Assembly: GCA_020523905.1 (NCBI GenBank)
Contig: JAJAPZ010000011.1
Location: 1 to 58,387, forward strand
Length of the DNA: 58,387 nt
Direction: 5' to 3'
DNA from: Candidatus Obscuribacterium magneticum
Lineage (GTDB): Bacteria; Elusimicrobiota; Elusimicrobia; F11
The notes under the pieces are model-generated. The model was not told the origin of the DNA. It did not search any database and saw nothing but the letters and a program-made list of their open reading frames with translations. Shown here piece after piece: positions 51,951 through 58,387 of the stretch. Each line of letters starts with the position of its first letter. The first letter of the stretch is position 1. A program made the position numbers and the translations under genes.

Positions 51951-52615
51951 CGTCTATATTGAACATTAAGATCGATGAAGACTTAAAGCAGGAAATCCTC
52001 CATCCAGGCCATGACAAACGATGGGGAATAAATTTAATCGCGCGACCTCCCTCGGCAATTAAAGATTTAATTATCGGGATCCAAAATAAGCTTAAACAGA
52101 AGGAACCCGACCAATATTATTATCCCGCATCAAATCTTCACCTGACCGTGTTGGAGGTTTGTTCAGAATGTTCGTCCGATGAAGTCCATCGAATATTGCC
52201 TGGTTTGATCAAGAAAACACCTCCCCTCATTTCCCATCTTAAAGAGCTTGTATTGAAATCCCCATGTCTTGAATACGATGCAAAAACGTGCGTATTAGCC
52301 TTTGGCAAAGGGAAAAAGGGCTTGCTGCGAATTAGGGAGGGCTTGATGAAAAATTATTTTGACGCAGGCGTTAAATTGAATCCCCGTTATTTATCCGAGC
52401 GTGCACACATCACCTTTATGCGGTATACAAATCCTTTAAAGTCGGCACCTTCAGAATGGTTTCAATTCCTTTCCGGTACGGTGGTGAATCAAAAGGTCGA
52501 GTGGGCTATCGATAAAATATGGTTAACCTATGGGGTCACGTGGTATGGGATGAAATCACGGATTAAGGTACGAGGACCTTACTTCCTTGGTGGGGAAAAG
52601 CCGGTTGCCGGTTGA
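51947..52615 (+). CDS. 2H phosphoesterase-like protein (2'-5' RNA ligase family)
   Basis: 222 residues from GTG 51947, whose GTGA overlaps the hemH stop. Two HxT motifs are present: NLHLTVLEV (His65) and RAHITFMRY (His154), separated as in the LigT/CPDase fold, each followed by hydrophobic residues. Family members open cyclic phosphates in RNA or nucleotides. The start has GGGAG close by. The last 53 bp overlap the end of hemG on the other strand. A role in heme metabolism is unlikely; the position may just be hitch-hiking. Confidence 0.75.
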   Translation: MTSILNIKIDEDLKQEILHPGHDKRWGINLIARPPSAIKDLIIGIQNKLKQKEPDQYYYPASNLHLTVLEVCSECSSDEVHRILPGLIKKTPPLISHLKELVLKSPCLEYDAKTCVLAFGKGKKGLLRIREGLMKNYFDAGVKLNPRYLSERAHITFMRYTNPLKSAPSEWFQFLSGTVVNQKVEWAIDKIWLTYGVTWYGMKSRIKVRGPYFLGGEKPVAG

Positions 52616-54053
52616 GGTTATCGATAACTTTTCTAGAATAATTAACGACATCGCCGACGCTGATGCCTTCTAAGTAATTCCCCGCAAAATTCAGCCCCGG
52701 CCAATCTTTCTCAGCCTGTTGAACAATTCGAAGTTTCTCCCCATGGCCGACGTTATATTGGGGGATGGCTTGATCGTAACGCATGAGAGCGATGGGGTGG
52801 GGATCGTTCTTTAGGCCCAAGATGGAGCGCACATCTTGGTTGGCCAAGCGAATCAGTTCGGAATCGGGGTTCCTGAGGATCTCGACGTTTGTAGCGCCGC
52901 CGATGAAAACCGTAAAAAGATGCTGGCCCTCCGGGGAGCGGTCGGGGAAGAGGCAGGAATTGAAAAGACAGCCCAGAAGGTTGGATTTTTCTTTAGGGAC
53001 AACCAAAAACCCGAATCCCTGGATGGTTTTCAAGGATGCGTCTTTGGGAGTGGAGCAGTAATAGGCCGCAAGGGGAATGTAGGGGATACTGGCAAGGGCT
53101 TTAGACGCCTCTTTGGCGAAAGGTTCGATAAGCCCACCGGCTTTTCGGGCCGTCTCTGCCAGAATGACGTGGGTTGCTTCGAAATCTCCACGGTTTGTTT
53201 TCAATTTCCAGATTCCTTCCATGGTTGTCTGGGGAGGAACGATTTCAATCGACGTGACGTTGAATGCGATGTCATTGCCCAGCCAATGGGCTATGGCTCG
53301 GGGCAGATGTTCCAATCCCTGTTTAAGTGACAAGAGCCCTTTGGGAGGCTTTGTTGTACGTGTGGATCCGTCATTCCCGTGAAAGACTGCATCGCCGGCA
53401 GGCGGGCGGGAATCCTGGACGTGAACACCGGGAAGGATTCCCGCCCGCCTGCCGGCAGTGAGAATCTCTTTGATGGCTCCCCAGAGCAAGCTGCCATGTT
53501 CTTTTTCCAGGTTGGCCAGCTTGGGGAAAGATGATGCGGCTGATAGCTTTTCGGCATCTCCGGCCCAGACGCCGGAAACATAGGTGGACACCAGGCGCTC
53601 CGCCGCTTCGCGGCCGAGACGCCTTCGGGCGAATGAGATAAGAGTTTCATCGGTTCCATTTTTTTTGGGAGGTATGAAAGGTTCGAGAAGAATTCGGAAT
53701 TTGCCCATGGGGCTTAGAAGCTTGGATTTTATGAGGGCGGGCGGAGACATGGGGACTTGGTGAAGGGTACCGTTAAAATAAATGAAGCGCGGAGATTTCG
53801 AATCGGCCAGAAGAACTTGGTCTTTTAGTCCGGCGGTTTCAATAAGTTCCATGATATCCGCATTGGGGAGGACCGTGTTAGGCCCGTATTCAAGGAGGTA
53901 GCCATCTTTATGATCGGTGTGGATGACACCGCCGGGACGGTTGGTTTCTTCCAGAACCATCACGGAAAGGCCCCTCTTCCTAGCAAAAACGGCGGCCGAG
54001 AGGCCGGAAATGCCGGCCCCGATAATGACGACATCAACGGAGATTGTGTTCAT
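52563..54053 (-). CDS. hemG: Protoporphyrinogen/coproporphyrinogen oxidase (HemY type) with repeat-encoded insert
   Basis: 496 residues. VVIIGAGISGLSAAVFARKR is the FAD-binding motif, followed by VLEETNRPGGVI, EYGPNTVL and the C-terminal LNFAGNYLEGISVGDVV. The flavoenzyme takes six electrons from protoporphyrinogen or coproporphyrinogen. After SLLWGAIKEILTAG about 30 residues (RRAGILPGVHVQDSRPPAGD and on to FHGND) come from a dispersed repeat inserted in frame at 53369-53460. It is a surface-loop position in relatives, so the enzyme may still work. It is convergent with, and overlaps, the 2H gene. Confidence 0.9.
   Translation of the reverse strand: MNTISVDVVIIGAGISGLSAAVFARKRGLSVMVLEETNRPGGVIHTDHKDGYLLEYGPNTVLPNADIMELIETAGLKDQVLLADSKSPRFIYFNGTLHQVPMSPPALIKSKLLSPMGKFRILLEPFIPPKKNGTDETLISFARRRLGREAAERLVSTYVSGVWAGDAEKLSAASSFPKLANLEKEHGSLLWGAIKEILTAGRRAGILPGVHVQDSRPPAGDAVFHGNDGSTRTTKPPKGLLSLKQGLEHLPRAIAHWLGNDIAFNVTSIEIVPPQTTMEGIWKLKTNRGDFEATHVILAETARKAGGLIEPFAKEASKALASIPYIPLAAYYCSTPKDASLKTIQGFGFLVVPKEKSNLLGCLFNSCLFPDRSPEGQHLFTVFIGGATNVEILRNPDSELIRLANQDVRSILGLKNDPHPIALMRYDQAIPQYNVGHGEKLRIVQQAEKDWPGLNFAGNYLEGISVGDVVNYSRKVIDNLNRQPAFPHQGSKVLVP
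53369..53460. repeat. Inverted repeat with constant core, in frame inside hemG (unit C)
   Basis: Arms of 22 bp (GCCGGCAGGCGGGCGGGAAT..., 53394-53415, and its complement 53435-53456) enclose TGGACGTGAACACCGGGAA. Upstream, CGTCATTCCCGTGAAAG is a half unit of the ordinary type. The region has no stop codon on the minus strand and keeps the frame of hemG. Confidence 0.82.
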
Positions 54054-54119
54054 GTGGCCATATTATGAATTCCTTTTGTTAAAATCAGCGCTCTTAAAGT
54101 TGGATGGGAGGTCTTGCAT

Positions 54120-55301
54120 ATGAATAAGACAAGTCTCAATCTTTGGTCCGCCTTCATCGGCGAAGCCAAGGCGAACCGCACCTATATCGCTTACGGCGTA
54201 AAGGCATTGGAAGAGGGTCATCCGGAGGTGGCGCAGATCTTTTTTGAAATCGCGGGGGCGGAAACCATTCACGCCATCCAACATCTAAAGGCGGCCGGCG
54301 CCGTGAAATCGACCCTCGAAAACTTGAGGCAAGTGGTGGAAGAGGAACAGTACGAAAGCAAGGACATGTATCCGCGGTTTATTAAGGCCGCGCAGGAAGA
54401 AAATCGGCCCGATGCCGTCGCCTCCTTTGAGTTGGCTGGCGAACGCGAGGGGCATCATATGAAGATGTTTACCGAGGCCCTAGCCGGATTGGAGAAAAAA
54501 ATCGGGGTTCATGGGAAAAAGGCGGCACCGGTGCCCGAGCCAGTAGGAACACCGCCCCTCTCCGAGGAGTCAAAGGCTGTCAAAGATGGTGTGGACGGTG
54601 AGTTGAAAAACGAAAAAAAGCGGATCATCAAACTGGAGCGGATCCGGGAGATTGTGTTTGGCATGCAAGACGGCATCGTGTCGACGGCGGCCGTGGCGGC
54701 GTCGGTCATGGCCTCGACAAGGCGGGTCGGCCCCACCCTCGTTGCCGCTTTCGCTTCCGGTTTGGCCGGGATGATATCCATGTCGGCGGGAAGCTTTTTG
54801 GGGTCAAAAGCCCAGCGGGATTTGCATCTAGGTGAAATTAAAAAGGAAGCGTTGGAGATCAAGGAGAAACCGGAAGAAGAGCTGGCCGAGTTAATCGAAA
54901 TATACAGGCAGGAAGGCTTGAGCCGTGAGCAGGCGGAGAAGATGGCGCTCAAATTATCGGAGGACAAGGACCTTTTTCTTCGAACGCTGGCTGAGAAAGA
55001 ACTGGGCATTTCCGTTGAGTCAACCGAAGAACGGGCTCCCTGGAAAGATGCCATTGCCATGGGGATCGCGTTCATCATCGGATCCATTTTGGCGGTTCTT
55101 CCCTACATGTTATTTGGCCCCGGCCAGTCCATCCCCGTGTCCATGGTGACCACGGTCGCCTATCTTTTATTGTTGGGGATGATCAAGGGACGGGTGACGA
55201 AATCCAACGTTCTTATTTCGAGCCTTGAGGTCGCCGGCATCGGCCTGGCCGCCGCCCTGATCGGTTATGCCCTGGGCCGCCTGATGCCGAGCGGAGCGTG
55301 A
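54120..55301 (+). CDS. mbfA: Rubrerythrin-VIT1 fusion iron exporter (MbfA-like)
   Basis: 393 residues from ATG 54120 (GGGAGG 8 bp upstream). Residues 1-130 form a rubrerythrin-type four-helix bundle: LWSAFIGEAKANRTY, IAGAETIHAIQHL and AGEREGHHMKMF provide the Glu/His di-iron ligands. Residues about 175-393 are a VIT1/CCC1 transporter (KLERIREIVFGMQDGIVSTA, MISMSAGSFLGSKAQ) with about five membrane helices. MbfA-type proteins export iron and counter iron or peroxide stress, fitting a heme/iron neighbourhood. It is transcribed divergently from hemG over 66 bp. Confidence 0.88.
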   Translation: MNKTSLNLWSAFIGEAKANRTYIAYGVKALEEGHPEVAQIFFEIAGAETIHAIQHLKAAGAVKSTLENLRQVVEEEQYESKDMYPRFIKAAQEENRPDAVASFELAGEREGHHMKMFTEALAGLEKKIGVHGKKAAPVPEPVGTPPLSEESKAVKDGVDGELKNEKKRIIKLERIREIVFGMQDGIVSTAAVAASVMASTRRVGPTLVAAFASGLAGMISMSAGSFLGSKAQRDLHLGEIKKEALEIKEKPEEELAELIEIYRQEGLSREQAEKMALKLSEDKDLFLRTLAEKELGISVESTEERAPWKDAIAMGIAFIIGSILAVLPYMLFGPGQSIPVSMVTTVAYLLLLGMIKGRVTKSNVLISSLEVAGIGLAAALIGYALGRLMPSGA

Positions 55302-55306
55302 TGTAT

Positions 55307-55392
55307 TGTCATTGCGAGCGCAGCGAAGCAATCTGCGTCATTCCCGCTTACGCGGGAATGACGACGCAAAATTGTTACCGCGCGCAATGACA
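55307..55392. repeat. Nested composite repeat
   Basis: Outer arms TGTCATTGCG... and ...GCGCAATGACA enclose a complete minimal unit CGTCATTCCCG-CTTA-CGCGGGAATGACG-type hairpin (55336-55363). The outer pair belongs to a second, TCATTGCGAGCGnAGCGAAG-like repeat family, so one repeat has been placed inside another. It lies between mbfA and the htrA gene. Confidence 0.7.
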
Positions 55393-55425
55393 GGTATTCT
55401 GAATTTCGTGAAGGAGGCGCACCGT

Positions 55426-56979
55426 ATGTTTAAGAAGCTTCGGCCAGTCGCATTGGTCGTCTTTCTTTCTTTAGTATCGGTGATGTGGGCATCCGGGCAG
55501 AGTTGGTGGGAGAAACTTCTGCCGCGGAAGAATCCGGAAGTCCTGCAAGGGGGCGCCAAAAAGGCACCCGTTGAAGTGCCCCCGGCTGTATTGAATCTTC
55601 AGGAATCCTTTGCCAAGGTGGCGGAGGCGGTCCGGCCCGCCGTCGTCAACATTTCCGCCGTGCACATCACGAAAGTTCAGGAAGAGCCCAACCAGTTTTT
55701 CTTCGGCGATCCCAATGAATTTTTTTATCGGTTTTTCGGCGAGGAGGCGCCTCCGCCCCAGCAACGGCGGAGGCCCCAGGAATTTCGAAGCGAAGGGACC
55801 GGTTCGGGAGTCATTATCGATCCCGACGGTTATATTTTGACGAACAATCATGTCGTCCAAGGAGCCGATCAGCTGACCGTCACACTGGAGAATGAGAAAA
55901 AAGTCAGCGGAAAAGTCGTCGGGACAGATCCGCGGACGGATCTCGCCGTCATCAAAATCAAGTCGACCAACCCATTGCCCTATGCTCCTTTGGGAGATTC
56001 AGCGAACGTCCGCATCGGAGACTGGGTGCTGGCGGTGGGCTCTCCCTTCGGACTCGAGCAAACGGTCACCGCCGGCATCATTTCGGCCCGGCGCCAGACC
56101 CTGAACATTGAAGGCCGCGCTTATCGGAATCTCCTGCAAACGGATGCCGCCATCAACCGGGGCAATTCCGGGGGCCCTCTGGTCAATCTGAAAGGCGAAG
56201 TCATCGGGATAAATACCGCTATTTACGCCCCGACCGGCGTGTTTTCCGGCATCGGCTTCGCCATCCCCGTGAACGAAGCCAAATCCATCTTGAAAGATCT
56301 TATTGAGAAGGGATATGTCGAGCGGAGCTGGATGGGGGTTGAAATCATCGAGATCGATGAGGTGATGGCCAAGCAGTTCGGCCTGAAATCGAAGGAAGGG
56401 GCTCTTATTAATTCTGTTCTCCCGAAATCTCCGGCCGAGAAGGCCGGGCTCAAGCGGGGAGATGTCGTGGCCGAATTCGACGGGAAGAAAGTCGCGAGCG
56501 TGATGGAACTGCAGGATGTGGTGCAGAGAACCCCCCCCAAGAAAAGCGTTCAGATAAAGGTGATTCGAAACGGAACATCGAAAACATTTACCTTGGTGAC
56601 GGAGGTCATGCCGAAGCAGGAGGAAGGTGCAGAAGGAAAGCAACAGGGGCCGAAAGGGGAGAAAGAATCCAAGGTCATATGGCTGGGAGCAACCTTTTCC
56701 GATATCGACGATAGCGCTTTACGGAAATTTGGTCTCGACCGCGATTCTGCCTATACGAATGTAAAAGGGGTCTTGGTTGTTGACGTTCCATCGGACAGCG
56801 TGGCGGCCGACGCCGGCCTTATCCAGGGCGACGTCATCGCCGGGATCAACCAACGGGAAATCGACGGCATCGCCGCTTTTGAAAAGGTCACCAAGGGCGT
56901 GAACGTCAAAGAAGGGGTTGTCTTCGACCTCATCCGCCAAGGCCGGTCGTTCTATTTGAGTTACAAGAGCTTGCGATAG
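55426..56979 (+). CDS. Periplasmic serine protease/chaperone, HtrA/DegP family
   Basis: 517 residues from ATG 55426 (AAGGAGG 8 bp upstream). Signal peptide FKKLRPVALVVFLSLVSVMW. The trypsin-like domain has His in TNNHVV, Asp in DPRTDLAVIKI and Ser in NRGNSGGPL, and an LA-loop with FFGDPNEFFYRFFG as in DegP/DegQ. Two PDZ domains follow (about 305-395 and 425-510; SPAEKAGLKRGDVV, SVAADAGLIQGDVI). It degrades or refolds damaged envelope proteins. Domain content fits DegQ/DegP; the exact paralogue is not decided. Confidence 0.94.
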   Translation: MFKKLRPVALVVFLSLVSVMWASGQSWWEKLLPRKNPEVLQGGAKKAPVEVPPAVLNLQESFAKVAEAVRPAVVNISAVHITKVQEEPNQFFFGDPNEFFYRFFGEEAPPPQQRRRPQEFRSEGTGSGVIIDPDGYILTNNHVVQGADQLTVTLENEKKVSGKVVGTDPRTDLAVIKIKSTNPLPYAPLGDSANVRIGDWVLAVGSPFGLEQTVTAGIISARRQTLNIEGRAYRNLLQTDAAINRGNSGGPLVNLKGEVIGINTAIYAPTGVFSGIGFAIPVNEAKSILKDLIEKGYVERSWMGVEIIEIDEVMAKQFGLKSKEGALINSVLPKSPAEKAGLKRGDVVAEFDGKKVASVMELQDVVQRTPPKKSVQIKVIRNGTSKTFTLVTEVMPKQEEGAEGKQQGPKGEKESKVIWLGATFSDIDDSALRKFGLDRDSAYTNVKGVLVVDVPSDSVAADAGLIQGDVIAGINQREIDGIAAFEKVTKGVNVKEGVVFDLIRQGRSFYLSYKSLR

Positions 56980-57001
56980 AAAGAATCATCTCGACACCAG
57001 T

Positions 57002-57072
57002 CGTCATCCCGACGAAAGTCGGGATCCAGTCCGGTGTTCACGGCCTGGTTCCCGACTTTCGTCGGGATGACG
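57002..57072. repeat. 71-bp inverted repeat with constant core loop, unit E
   Basis: 28-bp arms CGTCATCCCGACGAAAGTCG... and complement (one mismatch) around the 15-nt loop TCCGGTGTTCACGGC. A half unit (CGCGGGAATGACG, 57095-57107) follows and abuts the start codon of the next gene. Confidence 0.85.
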
Positions 57073-57108
57073 CCATCCATCCGGAGGATGTACTTCGCGG
57101 GAATGACG

Positions 57109-58263
57109 ATGAATACCTGTAAACTCATCAATGCAACTGCCCTCCCGCCCTATGATCTCGGGGCCAACCATCCTTTCGCTAGGGACAGGCAAAAACCCCT
57201 CTTCGATCTTCTCAACCGCATGAAACTCGTCACGCCCGAGGAACTCTTTGTCCCTCCGGAAACGACCGATGAAGACCTGGCCCTGGGCCATGAATCCGAC
57301 TATATCGAGATCGTAAAAAAGATTTCTGTTGAGGATCCTGATATTGAAGACATTCGGGAAGCCCAGCGCTACGGTTTCAATTCAGGTGATAACCCCATCT
57401 CACCGAATCTGCACACCTCAGCCGGCGCCGCCGTGGGGGGAACATTGGGATGTGTGCGAGCCGTCATGAAAGGCGAGGCGAAGCACGCGTTTAATCCGGC
57501 CGGGGGACTTCATCATGCCATGCCCCGTTCCGCCAGCGGGTTTTGTGTTTACAATGATTTGGTCATCGGCATACGGGAAGCGAAACGGATCGCCGGGGAC
57601 ACCTTGCGCGTTCTCTACGTGGATGTCGACGTCCACCATGGAGACGGCGTCCAGTTTGCGTTCTATGAGGATCCCACCGTCTTAACCATTTCATTCCATG
57701 AAGATCCCCGTTACCTTTTTCCGGGAACCGGTCTCATCAATGAGGTCGGAGGCGGGAAGGGGATCGGTGCCTGCGTCAATGTTCCTTTGGCTCCCGGGAC
57801 AGGGGACGATTCCTGGATTCATTGCATCGAGAAAGTCCTCAACCCCTTGGCGCGCCGGTTTAAGCCCGATCTCATCGTTAGCCAGCACGGCTGTGATACC
57901 CATCGGGAAGATCCACTGGCCCATTTGCATGTGACGACCAAAGCCATGCACGAAGCGGCGCGCCTCGTTCACCATTTGGCCAACGACCTCTGCCAGGGGC
58001 GCTGGGTCGCCGCAGGGGGCGGGGGGTACCGGCCCTATCACGTCATCCCGCGGGCGTGGTCTCTGGTCTGGATGGAAATGTCGGGGAGAAAAGTGCCTGA
58101 CGGAATTGATGCGGGTTGGATCGAGAAATGGCAGAAAGAAACGGAGGATCCTCTGCCGACCAAATTTTATGATGCGTTTTCGTCGTCCTACGAAGAAAAG
58201 GCCGCCGCCCGCGCCAACGAGAAAACATTCATGGAATTGAAGGCTCTGATTGGAATCGGGTGA
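57109..58263 (+). CDS. Class I histone-deacetylase-family protein (AcuC-like)
   Basis: 384 residues from ATG 57109; the longer frame runs through the repeat. PPYDLGANHPF opens the AcuC-type N-terminus. GLHHAMPRSASGFCVYND has the catalytic His pair, VDVDVHHGDGVQFAF the Zn ligands Asp and His, and QHGCDTHREDPL with AAGGGGYRPYHV the remaining active residues. Family members remove acetyl groups from proteins (AcuC acts on acetyl-CoA synthetase) or from small amines. Only a weak GGGA precedes the ATG. Confidence 0.88.
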   Translation: MNTCKLINATALPPYDLGANHPFARDRQKPLFDLLNRMKLVTPEELFVPPETTDEDLALGHESDYIEIVKKISVEDPDIEDIREAQRYGFNSGDNPISPNLHTSAGAAVGGTLGCVRAVMKGEAKHAFNPAGGLHHAMPRSASGFCVYNDLVIGIREAKRIAGDTLRVLYVDVDVHHGDGVQFAFYEDPTVLTISFHEDPRYLFPGTGLINEVGGGKGIGACVNVPLAPGTGDDSWIHCIEKVLNPLARRFKPDLIVSQHGCDTHREDPLAHLHVTTKAMHEAARLVHHLANDLCQGRWVAAGGGGYRPYHVIPRAWSLVWMEMSGRKVPDGIDAGWIEKWQKETEDPLPTKFYDAFSSSYEEKAAARANEKTFMELKALIGIG

Positions 58264-58269
58264 GGGGCT

Positions 58270-58387
58270 TTAAGAAAGAGATTTGCTTCGATAAACGTGG
58301 AGAATCCACAGTAGGAGCGCCGTCAGGGCGTACATGATTCCAAACGCCGGCGCGGCGGCCAAACCGAATTTATTCTGAATCCCCGCC
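58270..58387 (-). CDS. Partial membrane protein, C-terminal end only
   Basis: The last 38 codons of a minus-strand gene that continues beyond the window: one hydrophobic helix (FGIMYALTALLLWILHVYRS) and a short basic tail ending SKSLS, stop at 58270-58272. It is convergent with the deacetylase gene, 6 bp away. Too short to assign. Confidence 0.5.
   Translation of the reverse strand, partial: AGIQNKFGLAAAPAFGIMYALTALLLWILHVYRSKSLS

Noticed and set aside
57034..57108. Longer start of the deacetylase within the repeat
   Set aside because: The extra 25 residues come from repeat sequence in all frames (WFPTFVGMT), and the family N-terminus begins right after ATG 57109.

Overview
The window looks like chromosomal DNA of a Gram-negative (diderm), facultatively anaerobic or microaerophilic bacterium of moderate GC. 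Evidence for an outer membrane is a FadL-type porin, several lipoproteins and a TolB-like propeller protein. Evidence for low-oxygen respiration is a cytochrome bd oxidase, an oxygen-independent coproporphyrinogen oxidase and a K+-independent proton-pumping pyrophosphatase. I could not assign a phylum. No rRNA, tRNA or CRISPR array was seen.

Layout. (1) 0-2.8 kb: an orphan nucleotidyltransferase, then an AbiE-type (type IV) toxin-antitoxin pair with a near-consensus promoter and inverted-repeat operators. (2) 2.8-9.0 kb: four tandem membrane-bound (7TM-like) sensor histidine kinases, the first split by a frameshift. (3) 9.1-15.0 kb: a more AT-rich block with a FadL-type porin, a PilZ-PilZ-thioesterase fusion, a GAF histidine kinase and two stand-alone receiver proteins. 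(4) 15.0-21.7 kb: a large membrane-anchored protein with an alpha/beta-hydrolase-like end, a propeller protein, two lipoproteins, and an IS5/IS1182-type insertion sequence that cut the 3' end off the second lipoprotein. (5) 21.9-25.1 kb: two more kinases of the same array. (6) 25.2-30.0 kb: a second regulator/nucleotidyltransferase pair with palindromic operators and a probably leaderless start, a lipoprotein of seven Cys-paired repeats, and two small genes. (7) 30.1-42.2 kb: H+-PPase, MgtE, an ion permease, PgeF, TerC, an AI-2E-type permease, an NmrA-type oxidoreductase, a PAS-GGDEF-EAL protein and acylphosphatase. (8) 42.4-54.1 kb: YaeQ and a heme/cytochrome region (ccsA-hemA-cydA-cydB on the minus strand; nitroreductase-hemE-hemN-hemH-2H phosphoesterase on the plus strand; hemG convergent). 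(9) 54.1-58.4 kb: a rubrerythrin-VIT1 iron exporter, an HtrA protease, an HDAC/AcuC-like deacetylase and the end of a minus-strand gene.

Two patterns stand out. First, six related sensor kinases share a nearly identical kinase core but have divergent membrane sensors. They sit around a FadL porin, a PilZ-thioesterase and two unusual receivers, with no DNA-binding response regulator, which suggests a multi-input, lipid- or c-di-GMP-linked signalling system. Second, a family of dispersed inverted repeats, often exactly 71 bp, fills the gaps between housekeeping genes. One subfamily keeps a constant 15-19 nt centre (GTGAACACC core) while its long arms have unrelated sequences. Members have become coding sequence inside hemG and at the 3' end of hemE.

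Starts were moved from the longest ORF where a ribosome-binding site, signal peptide or overlap argued for it. Functional calls rest on motif recognition by eye, not on database searches.
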